Part shown: in pieces, positions 1 to 12,019 of the stretch
Layout of the letters: each line of letters starts with the position of its first letter
How positions within the stretch are numbered: position 1 is the first letter of the stretch
Assembly: GCF_004307015.1 (NCBI RefSeq)
Contig: NZ_SIJL01000004.1
Coordinates: forward strand, 119,969-183,968
DNA from: Thermus thermamylovorans
GTDB taxonomy: Bacteria; Deinococcota; Deinococci; Deinococcales; Thermaceae
DNA: 64,000 bases
Reading direction: 5' to 3'
The notes under the pieces: generated by a model
Databases searched by the model: none
Seen by the model: only the letters and a program-made list of their open reading frames with translations
What the model was told of the DNA's origin: nothing
Translations under genes and position numbers: made by a program

Positions 1-747
1 GCCGCCCGCTGCATCGGCTGCAAGGCCTGCCAGGTGGCCTGCAAGCAGTGGAACGACCTTCCCGGAGAGGAGACCACCAACAGGGGCACCTACGAGAACC
101 CCCTTTTCCTCACCGCCGACACCTGGCTCAAGATGCACTTCACCGAAGGCACCCAGGGGGAGGAGATCTTCTGGCACTTCACCCGCAACTCCTGCATGCA
201 CTGCACCTCCGCCCCCTGCGTGGGCTCCTGCCCCACCGGGGCCATCGCCCCTAGGCCCGGAGGGGTGGTGCTCATCGACGACCGGCAGTGCATCGGTTGC
301 CGGGCCTGCGTCCAGGCCTGCCCCTGGGACGCGGTGCACATGGACAAGAAGACCGGGGTGGTCAAGAAATGTACCCTGTGCTACGACCGGGTCAACAACG
401 GCCTGGAGCCCGCCTGCGTCCAGTCCTGCCCCACGGACGCCCTGCTCTTTGGCAGCTACCAGGAGATGCGGGCCCATGCCGAGCGCCGGGTGGAGGAGCT
501 CAAGGCCAGGGGTTACCCCCGGGCCAACCTCTACGGGGATCAGGCCGGGGGCACCCACGTAATGTACGTCCTGCGGGAGCACCCCTCGGCCTACGGCCTA
601 CCCACGGCGGTCAAGGGCCAGCGGGCCAAGACCGTGGAGAAGTGGAGCTTCGGTGCCCTGGCGGCGGCTGCCCTTTCCCTCCTGGGCTTCCGCTGGCTCA
701 GCGAACGGCGGGAGGCTCTGCAGAAGGACAAGGAGGAGGAAGCGTGA
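1..747 (+). CDS. Formate dehydrogenase-type 4Fe-4S electron-transfer (beta) subunit, 5' truncated by window edge
   Basis: The reading frame is open from base 1, and Cys-rich sequence (CIGCKACQVAC) precedes the first in-frame GTG at 34. The true start therefore lies upstream of the window. Four ferredoxin-like cysteine clusters are visible: CIGCKAC, CMHCTSAPC, CIGCRAC and CTLCYDRV...CVQSC. This is the pattern of FdnH/NrfC/PsrB subunits carrying four [4Fe-4S] clusters between a molybdopterin catalytic subunit and a membrane quinone-reactive subunit. A hydrophobic stretch (FGALAAAALSLLGF) near the C-terminus resembles the single membrane anchor of FdnH. The next gene overlaps the stop (TGATG), and fdhE and fdhD follow, so a formate dehydrogenase role is more likely than polysulfide reductase. 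The catalytic subunit should lie upstream. Confidence 0.9.
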   Translation, partial: AARCIGCKACQVACKQWNDLPGEETTNRGTYENPLFLTADTWLKMHFTEGTQGEEIFWHFTRNSCMHCTSAPCVGSCPTGAIAPRPGGVVLIDDRQCIGCRACVQACPWDAVHMDKKTGVVKKCTLCYDRVNNGLEPACVQSCPTDALLFGSYQEMRAHAERRVEELKARGYPRANLYGDQAGGTHVMYVLREHPSAYGLPTAVKGQRAKTVEKWSFGALAAAALSLLGFRWLSERREALQKDKEEEA

Positions 748-1592
748 TGCCCCCCTCTCTCCTCACCCTCCAGATCGGGATCTACTACCCCAACCCCCTC
801 GGGGTCCACGCAGACTGGCCCTTCTGGATCACCCTGTACTTCTGGCTGGCCGGGGCAGGCGTGGGGGCCTTTGTGCTGGCGGCCATGATGGTCAGGCGGG
901 GCCTCCTGGCCCCAGAAAGCCTGCGCAAGCCGGCCCTCCTGGCCTTCGCCGTCCTGGCCTTGGGCGGGGCCATCCTCACCATCGACCTGGGCCAGCCCTT
1001 GCGCTTCGCCAACATGTTCCTGGGGGGAACGACCCACAACCTAGCCACGGGCCTGAGCTCGGTCACCTGGGTGGGGGCGGTCCTTCTCCTCCTGGCCGTG
1101 CCCCTCCTCCTCCTGGGGCTTTGGCGGCTGGCGTTCCTACGGCGCTTTTACGGCCTCCTGGCGGTCCTTTTGCTCCTGCTTGGCCTCTACCCTGGGGTGC
1201 TCCTTTACGGCAGCATGAACAAGCCCTTCTGGAGCGCCACCCCCCTCATGCCCTTCATCTTCCTGGCCTCGGTCTTCGCCACCGGGGCGGCGGCCCTTTA
1301 CCTGCTGGGGGTCCGGCGGGAGTCCCTTACGGCCCTGGCGCTCCGCTTCAGCCTCCTCACCCTGCTTCTCCTGGGCCTCCACCTGCTTTGGGTCTATCCC
1401 GTGGCCCGAGCCTCTGTGAACGCGGCCCTGATGGGAAGCCTGGCCTGGGCCTTCTGGGGCTTCGTCCTCCTGGGTCTGGCCTTGCCCATGGCCTTGCTGC
1501 GCAGGCGCGGCCGGCTGGCCCTCGCTCCGGGCCTGGTGCTGGCCGGCGGCCTCCTCCTGCGGCACGTGGTCCTCATGAGCGGTCAGATTTGA
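747..1592 (+). CDS. NrfD/PsrC-family membrane subunit
   Basis: Predicted 281-residue integral membrane protein with about eight hydrophobic helices and no signal peptide, of the NrfD/PsrC type that exchanges electrons with the quinone pool. The ATG at 747 overlaps the previous stop (TGATG), so the two subunits are translationally coupled. A larger open frame continues upstream but only as a shadow of the Fe-S subunit. With the Fe-S protein before it and FdhE/FdhD after it, it is probably the quinone-side subunit of a periplasm-facing formate dehydrogenase. Another molybdo-oxidoreductase complex cannot be excluded without the catalytic gene. Confidence 0.88.
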   Translation: MPPSLLTLQIGIYYPNPLGVHADWPFWITLYFWLAGAGVGAFVLAAMMVRRGLLAPESLRKPALLAFAVLALGGAILTIDLGQPLRFANMFLGGTTHNLATGLSSVTWVGAVLLLLAVPLLLLGLWRLAFLRRFYGLLAVLLLLLGLYPGVLLYGSMNKPFWSATPLMPFIFLASVFATGAAALYLLGVRRESLTALALRFSLLTLLLLGLHLLWVYPVARASVNAALMGSLAWAFWGFVLLGLALPMALLRRRGRLALAPGLVLAGGLLLRHVVLMSGQI

Positions 1593-1595
1593 ACC

Positions 1596-2282
1596 GTGAG
1601 CCTGGAGAACCTGTTACGAGAACTGGAAAGCCTCGAGGCCCCTCCCCCACAAAAGGGACGCTTCCCCAAGGGGCATCGGGTCTTCCTGGAGGTACTGGCA
1701 GCGGTGCGGCGCCACCTGCCCGCCCTAGAGGGGGCGGCGCGCAGGCTGCAAGGCCTGGACCCAGCCCGAGTGGAAGCCTGGTTGGAAGAGGCTTTGGCCC
1801 AGGGAGGGATCGAGCCTCCCCCAGGCCTTTCCCCCGAGGAGGAAGCCCTGCTGGCCCTTTGTCTTCACCACGCCCTGCGGCGCCACCTGGTTCCCCTGGG
1901 AAAAGGCCGGCTGCCCCGGGAAGCGGTGGAGGAAGCCCGGGTGCCCCCCACCTACCCCTATCCCCGGCGCTGCCCCATTTGCGGGGGGGAGGCCGACGTG
2001 GCCTACCTGGAAGGGGACGGGCACCGCTACCTGGTGTGCAGCCGCTGCGACACCCGCTGGCTGTACCTCCGGGTGGGGTGCCCCGCCTGCGGCAACACCG
2101 ACCCCTACCGTCTGGACTACCTGCCCGGGGAAAGGGGCCTTCGCCTCTACCGCTGCCACGCCTGCGGCCACCGCCTCCTAGCCCAGCAGGTGGCCATCGC
2201 CGAGGGACTGGACCTGCCCTGGCTCAGGGCCCAGGTGCCCCTCCTGGAGGCACGTGAGGATGTACGAGTACCGCCGGGGTGA
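1596..2282 (+). CDS. fdhE: Formate dehydrogenase accessory protein FdhE
   Basis: 228 residues. The C-terminal half has four CxxC pairs (CPICGG, CSRCDTRW, CPACGN, CHACGH), the rubredoxin-like iron-binding pattern of FdhE. This protein binds the formate dehydrogenase catalytic subunit and helps its maturation or export. The N-terminal half is helical, as in the family. The start is the GTG at 1596, three bases after the membrane-subunit stop, and the gene overlaps fdhD by 29 bp, so it is in the same operon. Confidence 0.9.
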   Translation: MSLENLLRELESLEAPPPQKGRFPKGHRVFLEVLAAVRRHLPALEGAARRLQGLDPARVEAWLEEALAQGGIEPPPGLSPEEEALLALCLHHALRRHLVPLGKGRLPREAVEEARVPPTYPYPRRCPICGGEADVAYLEGDGHRYLVCSRCDTRWLYLRVGCPACGNTDPYRLDYLPGERGLRLYRCHACGHRLLAQQVAIAEGLDLPWLRAQVPLLEAREDVRVPPG

Positions 2283-3015
2283 GTTCCTGCCGGGAAGCTT
2301 CGAGCTGCCCCAGGAGGGGCAGCTGGAGATCCACCTGAATGGGGCCCCCTACCTCTCCCTGGCCTGCAGTCCCGGGGGGGAAGTGGCCTTGGGCCTGGGG
2401 CACCTCTGGCTTTCCGGGGTGTTTGGGGCGCTGGAGGAGGTGCGCTACCGGCTAGACCTCGAGGCCCGGCGCCTCCACGTGGACCTCCCCTACCCCCCGC
2501 CCCCCCTGAGGCCCCACCGCTACGCGGGCTGCGCCGCCGGGATCGGCCACTACGGTTCCCGCCCCCTCCAACCCCTACCCCCGGGGGAGGCCCTGGACCC
2601 CGAGCTGCCCCTGCGCATGGTGGCCCAGCTCCAGGAGGCGGCCTCGGGCTACCGGCGGACCCGGGGCATCCACGGGGCGGCCCTCTTCGACCTGCAGGGC
2701 CGCCTCCTTCACGTGGCCGAGGACATCGGCCGCCACAACGCCGTGGACCGGCTCGCGGGCTGGCTCCTCCTAGAAGGGCGGATGGGGGAGCCCTGCCTCA
2801 TCGCCATCACCGGGCGGGTCTCGGAGGAGATGGCGGCCAAGGCCGTGGCCCTGAAGGCCCCTCTCCTGGCAAGCCGCACCGGGGCCATGGACCGGGCGGT
2901 GGCCCTGGCCCGGCACTACCGCCTCACCCTGGCCTGCTACGTGCGCCAAACCGGCTACCGCCTCTACGCCGCCCCCGAGCGGCTCGTTGGAGCGGCTCCC
3001 CTGGTCCTGCCCTAG
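2254..3015 (+). CDS. fdhD: FdhD, sulfurtransferase for formate dehydrogenase
   Basis: 253 residues from GTG 2254; an in-frame ATG at 2260 is an equally possible start. Conserved FdhD blocks are present: AEDIGRHNAVDRL in the middle and ITGRVSEEMAAKA afterwards. FdhD passes sulfur from a cysteine desulfurase to the molybdenum cofactor of formate dehydrogenase. The segment matching the family's CxxC active site reads GCAAG, so only one of the two cysteines is present. Last gene of the formate dehydrogenase operon. Confidence 0.9.
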   Translation: MRMYEYRRGEFLPGSFELPQEGQLEIHLNGAPYLSLACSPGGEVALGLGHLWLSGVFGALEEVRYRLDLEARRLHVDLPYPPPPLRPHRYAGCAAGIGHYGSRPLQPLPPGEALDPELPLRMVAQLQEAASGYRRTRGIHGAALFDLQGRLLHVAEDIGRHNAVDRLAGWLLLEGRMGEPCLIAITGRVSEEMAAKAVALKAPLLASRTGAMDRAVALARHYRLTLACYVRQTGYRLYAAPERLVGAAPLVLP

Positions 3016-3020
3016 CGTGC

Positions 3021-3026
3021 TATGCT
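3021..3026 (+). promoter_or_regulatory. Putative -10 element for acnA
   Basis: TATGCT lies just after the fdhD stop. A start site near 3033 would give a leader of about 95 nt. No convincing -35 is visible. The leader can form a GC-rich hairpin (GGGGGGTGCC with GGCGCCCCCC, about 3028-3053) before the Shine-Dalgarno AAAGGAG close to 3120. Confidence 0.5.
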
Positions 3027-3127
3027 AGGGGGGTGCCGGGGCGGGCGCCCCCCCTCGGGAAACTTCCCCCCAAAACCCACTGGCTGGTGCGGCCCTCGAC
3101 CCCTCGGGGGAAGGGAAAGGAGCGGGC

Positions 3128-5833
<2,706 letters not shown>

Positions 5834-5847
5834 GGCCAAGGGCTCGA

Positions 5848-5877
5848 GGCCCCGGACCCTTCGGTCCGGGGCCTTTC
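5848..5877 (+). terminator. Rho-independent terminator after acnA
   Basis: Perfect 11-bp stem (GGCCCCGGACC / GGTCCGGGGCC) with a CTTC tetraloop, followed by TTTC. It lies between the convergent acnA and atpD genes. The minus-strand reading also gives a hairpin but without a following T run. Confidence 0.85.
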
Positions 5878-5898
5878 AGCCACCCACCACCAAGGCCC

Positions 5899-6570
5899 CT
5901 AAAGCCCAGCTCCAATCTCCAGCTGGGAGTTTGGCCGTGCCCCTTCCGCCTCCGCCTCCCGGGCTTCCATCTTGCCCTTGATGCGCTTCAGGCGGAAGGT
6001 GTCCTCCCTTTCCCTCTGCTCCAGCACCTGCTGGATGAAGCGGATCTGCCCCCGGATCCCGGGGATCACCACCTGCTCCAGGGCGTTCACCCGGCGGGTG
6101 GTCTTCCGGATCTCCTCCCCGATCTTCTTGAGACGGGTTTCCGTGTTGGCCACCTGGACCAGGGCCTCGGCGTAGCGACGGAAGGCCCGCTGGGCCTCGA
6201 GGGTATAGGTAGGGGTACCCACAGGGGAAAGGAAGGCCCCGTTGGGGAAGGCCACCCGGAGCCTCGGCACCTTGCTGCCCCAGACGTTCTCCACCTCGGC
6301 CCCCACCCCCTCCAGGGGGGACACCCCCAGGGTGGCGGCGGCCACCCCTTCCGGTCCGTCGAAGGCCTGGGCCAGGAGCAGGGTACCGTAGGCCTCCTCC
6401 GCGGCCCGGTTCAGGGCCTGCCTGGCGGCCATGGCCTCCCGCACCAGGCCGAAGAACTCCGCCACCAGAGCATCCCGCTTCTTCTTGAGGAGGTCCACCC
6501 CCTTCTGGGCGAGGCGAAGCTGCCCACGCCGCTGCAGGAGGTTCATCCGGGTTGGGCTCACCTGGCTCAT
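5899..6570 (-). CDS. atpD: V/A-type ATP synthase subunit D (central rotor shaft)
   Basis: 223 residues, MSQVSPTRMNLLQRRGQ at the N-terminus and long coiled-coil helices at both ends, as expected for the V-type D subunit that forms the central stalk inside the A3B3 ring. Last gene of the minus-strand ATP synthase operon, 43 bp downstream of atpB. Shine-Dalgarno AAGGAAAGG precedes the ATG. Confidence 0.95.
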   Translation of the reverse strand: MSQVSPTRMNLLQRRGQLRLAQKGVDLLKKKRDALVAEFFGLVREAMAARQALNRAAEEAYGTLLLAQAFDGPEGVAAATLGVSPLEGVGAEVENVWGSKVPRLRVAFPNGAFLSPVGTPTYTLEAQRAFRRYAEALVQVANTETRLKKIGEEIRKTTRRVNALEQVVIPGIRGQIRFIQQVLEQREREDTFRLKRIKGKMEAREAEAEGARPNSQLEIGAGL

Positions 6571-6613
6571 GCCCTTTCCTCCTTAGGGGCCCCCATCCGG
6601 GGCCGGGAGAGGC

Positions 6614-8044
6614 TCATAGGGCCTGGGTACCCCAGACCTCCTCCAGCTTCTGCCCGTAGTACTTGCCGATGTGGTCCCGGGAGATACGCTTGAGCTCCCC
6701 CTGGGGCAGCATGGAGAGCAGGCTCCAGGCGATCTGCAGGCTCTCCTCGATGGAGCGGTTCCCCTGCCCCTGGTTGACGAAGTGGCGCTCGAAGGCCTCG
6801 GCGAACTGCAGGTAGCGGCGGTCGTTCTCCGTGAGGGCGTCCTCGCCGATGATGGCCACCAGCTTGCGGATGTCCACCCCGTTGGCGTAGGCGGAGTAGA
6901 GCTGGTCGGAAACCTGCTTGTGGTCCTCCCGGGTCTTGCCCTTCCCCACCCCGTTGTTCATGAGCCGGGAGAGGGAAGGCAGGGGGTCGATGGGCGGGTA
7001 GATGCCCTTGCGGTGGAGCTCCCGGGAGAGCTGGATCTGCCCCTCGGTGATGTAGCCCGTGAGGTCAGGGATGGGGTGGGTGCGGTCGTCGTCGGGCATG
7101 GAGAGGATGGGAATCTGGGTCACGGACCCCTTCTTGCCCACCACCACCCCGGCCCGCTCGTAGATGGTGGCCAGGTCCGTGTACATGTAGCCGGGGTATC
7201 CGCGGCGCCCGGGGATCTCCTCGCGGCTCGCCCCGATCTCCCGCAGGGCCTCGCAGTAGTTGGTCATGTCCGTGAGGATCACGAGCACGTGGTAGTCGTG
7301 CTCAAAGGCCAGGTACTCCGCCACGGTGAGGGCCATGCGGGGGGTGAGGATGCGCTCGATGGTGGGGTCGTCCGCCTTGTTCAGGAAGAGGACGGAGCGG
7401 CTCAGGGCCCCGGTGCGCTCGAACTCCTGGATGAAGTAGGAGAGCTCCCGCTGGGTGATCCCCATGGCGGCGAAGACCACGGCGAAGGGCTCCTCCTTCT
7501 CCCCCTCCCCGGAGAGGTCGGGGCGCACCGTGGCCTGGCGGGCGATCTGGGCGGCGATCTCGTTGGCGGGGAGGCCCGAGCCGGAAAAGATGGGGAGCTT
7601 CTGCCCCCTGACCAGGGTGTTCATCACGTCGATGGTGGAAATGCCGGTCTGGATGAACTCCTCCGGCTTCCTGCGGGCCACGGGGTTCAGGGGCAGGCCC
7701 ACGATGGGGAGGCGCTTCTCCGGGGTGATGGGGGGCAGGCCGTCGATGGGCTTGCCGATGCCGTTGAAGCGCCGGCCCAGCATCTCCTTGGAAACCCCCA
7801 GCCGGGCCACGTCCTCCACCAGGCTCACGCTGGTGGTGGCCAGGTCCAGCCCCGTGGTCTCCTCGAACACCTGGATGACCGCGTACTCCTCGGAGACCTC
7901 GATCACCTGGCCGCCGCGAACCCGGCCGGTGCCGTCCTTGATGTCCACGATGGCCCCGTAGGCCAGGTCCTTGGCGTTTTCCACGAAGAGGAGAGGCCCC
8001 GAGATGTAGGTGATGCCCGTGTACTCCTTCTTCAGAAGGTCCAT
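6614..8044 (-). CDS. atpB: V/A-type ATP synthase subunit B (non-catalytic)
   Basis: 476 residues. It has the RecA-like fold of the V-type B subunit with conserved blocks ([32 protein letters not shown]) but no functional Walker A GxxxxGKT. This is normal for the regulatory subunit that alternates with A in the A3B3 hexamer. Nine bp downstream of atpA; Shine-Dalgarno AAGGAGGG. Confidence 0.96.
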   Translation of the reverse strand: MDLLKKEYTGITYISGPLLFVENAKDLAYGAIVDIKDGTGRVRGGQVIEVSEEYAVIQVFEETTGLDLATTSVSLVEDVARLGVSKEMLGRRFNGIGKPIDGLPPITPEKRLPIVGLPLNPVARRKPEEFIQTGISTIDVMNTLVRGQKLPIFSGSGLPANEIAAQIARQATVRPDLSGEGEKEEPFAVVFAAMGITQRELSYFIQEFERTGALSRSVLFLNKADDPTIERILTPRMALTVAEYLAFEHDYHVLVILTDMTNYCEALREIGASREEIPGRRGYPGYMYTDLATIYERAGVVVGKKGSVTQIPILSMPDDDRTHPIPDLTGYITEGQIQLSRELHRKGIYPPIDPLPSLSRLMNNGVGKGKTREDHKQVSDQLYSAYANGVDIRKLVAIIGEDALTENDRRYLQFAEAFERHFVNQGQGNRSIEESLQIAWSLLSMLPQGELKRISRDHIGKYYGQKLEEVWGTQAL

Positions 8045-8053
8045 CTTCCCTCC

Positions 8054-9790
<1,737 letters not shown>

Positions 9791-9802
9791 CGTCCCTCCA
9801 TT

Positions 9803-10123
9803 TTACAGCTTGATGTCGAAGCCGATGGTGCGCCGCACCAGCTCCCGCATGTAACCCTCCACATCGGGCCTCTGGAAGGCCTCCTTGAGACCGGGGATGG
9901 TGAGGAGAACGGGCAGGTCCCGGCCCCGCATGAGCCTTTCCACCGCCCGCTCCGGCTCGGGCAAAAGCCCTCCGTCCACGGCCACCAGGGCGTAGCCTCC
10001 CGCCTGCACCAGCTCCTCCAGCCGGGCCCTGGCCTCCTCGGGGCTGGCGGCGGGGTAGGCCTCGAGGCCCGCCAGACGGAACCCCTGGGCGGCGTCCGGA
10101 TCGGCGATGACCGCCATCCTCAC
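9803..10123 (-). CDS. atpF: V/A-type ATP synthase subunit F
   Basis: 106 residues from GTG 10123; an ATG six bases later (10117, MAVIADP) would give 104. I prefer the GTG because it overlaps the atpC stop as GTGA and sits about 10 nt after AGGAGGTGAGG. Subunit F is a small Rossmann-like protein bound to D in the rotor shaft. The C-terminal part (RELVRRTIGFDIKL) is the helix that inserts into the A3B3 ring. A longer open frame upstream is out of frame with atpC and not supported. Confidence 0.93.
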   Translation of the reverse strand: MRMAVIADPDAAQGFRLAGLEAYPAASPEEARARLEELVQAGGYALVAVDGGLLPEPERAVERLMRGRDLPVLLTIPGLKEAFQRPDVEGYMRELVRRTIGFDIKL

Positions 10124-11091
10124 GGGCACCTCACCTCCTCCTCCACCTGGGCGCGGGGTAGCCCAAAGTAAGCCCGCCTCACCAAAAGCCTCAGGCGCAT
10201 GGCCTCCCACTCCCTCTCCTTAACATAGGCCAGTACCGGACCCGCCCCCTGGGGATCCACGGCCCCCTTGCGGGCCTCCGCCAGGAGCACGCACCGCAAA
10301 CGCTTCTCCAAGGCCCTAAGCTCCCGCACCCCGGAGAGGGGAGCAAAGGGGGTACCCGCCAGCTCATCCAAAACGGCGTAATCCCCTTCCAGGAGCCTGG
10401 CGAAACGCACCCGATCCACGAAGCGCCCCCCCCGAATGAAAACGCTTTCCACAGACGCGTCCTCGCCCTGGAGCTTAAAAGCGGTGCGCAGGTTCTCTGC
10501 ATCCACCTCGAGGGCCAGGTGGTTCCGCAAAACCGGCTCCTCCAAAGAGCGGGCGGCCTTGGCCACCTCCTCAAAGAAGCGCTTGGCCAAGAGGGCCTCC
10601 ACCCGGGCCAGGTCCTGGGTCTCCCGGAGGACGCTGCGAAGCACCCGGGCCAAGGGGTGGCCAGCCACCGCCAACACCTGGGCCATCCCCGCGGCGTCCG
10701 CAGCGGCAAATACCTGAGGCCACAGGGCCTCCTTTAAGGTGCCGGGAAGCAGGAGCACCTCCTCAAAGGAACGCCCCGTGGCCTTAGCCCGCAGGATAGC
10801 CTGCAGGTTGTAGAGGTCGTTGCGCAAGAGGAGAAAGCTCACCGCCTCTCGTACCCCTCCAGCCACCAGCCGGGGCAGATCCCCTACCAGACGGGCCTGG
10901 GTGCGCCCTATGGCGCGGTCCACCTCGGGCAGGCCTTGGCCAGAAAGCTCCCCGCCGTACACGCTCTCGGAAAGGAGGCGGAGAAAGTCCGGGAAGGAAA
11001 GGTCCAGGGCCTCCTGGAAAAAGGCCTCCTTGAGGAGGGTGCCTCTGCGGGCCTGCACCCGGGCGTTCAGGTAGGCGAAATCCTCCACCAT
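10120..11091 (-). CDS. atpC: V/A-type ATP synthase subunit C (d-type rotor socket)
   Basis: 323 residues, all-helical, with the C/d-subunit repeat pattern (for example LLLRNDLYNLQAILRAKATG, then VDAENLRTAFKLQG). This subunit is the funnel-shaped socket that links the D/F shaft to the membrane c ring. ATG at 11091, three bases after the atpE stop; its own stop overlaps atpF by 4 bp. Confidence 0.95.
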   Translation of the reverse strand: MVEDFAYLNARVQARRGTLLKEAFFQEALDLSFPDFLRLLSESVYGGELSGQGLPEVDRAIGRTQARLVGDLPRLVAGGVREAVSFLLLRNDLYNLQAILRAKATGRSFEEVLLLPGTLKEALWPQVFAAADAAGMAQVLAVAGHPLARVLRSVLRETQDLARVEALLAKRFFEEVAKAARSLEEPVLRNHLALEVDAENLRTAFKLQGEDASVESVFIRGGRFVDRVRFARLLEGDYAVLDELAGTPFAPLSGVRELRALEKRLRCVLLAEARKGAVDPQGAGPVLAYVKEREWEAMRLRLLVRRAYFGLPRAQVEEEVRCP

Positions 11092-11094
11092 GGC

Positions 11095-11661
11095 CTAGCC
11101 CCAAAGCACCTGGGCCACCCGGGAGGAAAGGGCATCCCACGCCCGTTCCAGGCGGCTTTCCAGGGCATTTTCCACCTGGGTCTTGCCCCCTCTGCCGATG
11201 GCCCTGATCCCCAGGCGCAGGGCGGGGTCAGGCCGGAGCTCCAGGCCCCGCTCCCGGGCCAGCGGCTCCAGGTGAGGCAGGTTGTCGGCGTGGCTGGCCA
11301 AGGCCACAGGCTCCGGAAGGGCCATCAGGGCTTCCTCGGCCAGCTTGCGCACCACCTCAGGCCATTCAGCCCGCGAGGGGAGGGCCTCCAAGGCTTCCCA
11401 GACCCTGGCCTTCACCCGGGAGAGCACCTGGCCCTTGGCCTCCGCCCGGGACGTGGACAGGAGAAGCTCCCCCGCGCTCTCGGCACGGCGCAAAGCCGCC
11501 TGAAGCTGGGCCTCCAAAACCCGCTGCTTGCCGCTAACCAGGGATTCGGCTTTGGTTTCCGCCTCTTGACGAAGGGCTTCCGCCTTAGCCCGGGCCTCTT
11601 CTAGGAGGGCCTGGATTTCCGACTCCACCTCCCGGCTCAAAATGGCTTCCAGCTTGGACAT
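11095..11661 (-). CDS. atpE: V/A-type ATP synthase subunit E (peripheral stalk)
   Basis: 188 residues from ATG 11661 (MSKLEAILSREVES), preceded by AAGGAGGGAAG. The N-terminal half is a long Ala/Glu-rich coiled coil that pairs with subunit G, and the C-terminal half is the globular domain that docks on top of A3B3. A longer frame starting 33 codons upstream runs through the intergenic hairpin and is rejected. Confidence 0.95.
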   Translation of the reverse strand: MSKLEAILSREVESEIQALLEEARAKAEALRQEAETKAESLVSGKQRVLEAQLQAALRRAESAGELLLSTSRAEAKGQVLSRVKARVWEALEALPSRAEWPEVVRKLAEEALMALPEPVALASHADNLPHLEPLARERGLELRPDPALRLGIRAIGRGGKTQVENALESRLERAWDALSSRVAQVLWG

Positions 11662-11678
11662 CTTCCCTCCTTGGTGAA

Positions 11679-11710
11679 AGGCCCCGTCCCCCTTGGCGGG
11701 GACGGGGCCT
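11679..11710 (-). terminator. Terminator-like hairpin between c-ring and subunit E genes
   Basis: On the minus strand, a perfect 13-bp stem (AGGCCCCGTCCCC / GGGGACGGGGCCT) with a six-base loop is followed by TTTC. It starts 9 bases after the c-ring stop codon and lies inside the operon. It has the same form as the acnA terminator. Probably a partial terminator or a 3' stabiliser that raises c-ring mRNA relative to downstream genes. Confidence 0.7.
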
Positions 11711-11719
11711 CGGAAAGGG

Positions 11720-12001
11720 CTAGACCTTGGCGTTGAGGAGGAAAGCGATGAGCAAGCCAAAGATTACCAGGGTCTCCGGCAGGAGCAAGAAGATGAGGGC
11801 GGGACCGAAGTTGGCCCGGTCCTCGGCGATAGCTCCCAGGCCCGCGGCACCAATGCGGGCCTGGGCCAGCCCCGTACCCAGGGCGGCTAGGCCGATGGCC
11901 AACCCTGCCCCTACGGCGATCAGGCCCCGATCCCCGGAGCCGTCCTGGGCGAAGGCCAACGCGCCGAAAGCCAGAACCAACACCACGAGAAGCTTCTTCA
12001 T
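11720..12001 (-). CDS. atpK: V/A-type ATP synthase c-ring proteolipid
   Basis: 93 residues from ATG 12001 (MKKLLVVLVLAFG). The ATG six bases upstream touches the GGAGG and is too close to it. The N-terminal 18-19 residues look like a cleavable signal (LAFGALAFAQ). Two membrane helices follow, the second with the ion-binding Glu in LLPETLVIFG. Each subunit gives one two-helix hairpin of the proton-translocating ring, so many copies per complex are needed. An intra-operon hairpin follows. Confidence 0.93.
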   Translation of the reverse strand: MKKLLVVLVLAFGALAFAQDGSGDRGLIAVGAGLAIGLAALGTGLAQARIGAAGLGAIAEDRANFGPALIFLLLPETLVIFGLLIAFLLNAKV

Positions 12002-12019
12002 CTCCATACCTCCTTCAGT

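Noticed and set aside
11662..11760. N-terminal 33-codon extension of atpE
   Set aside because: It translates the intergenic hairpin and part of the c-ring gene, while ATG 11661 has a strong ribosome site.
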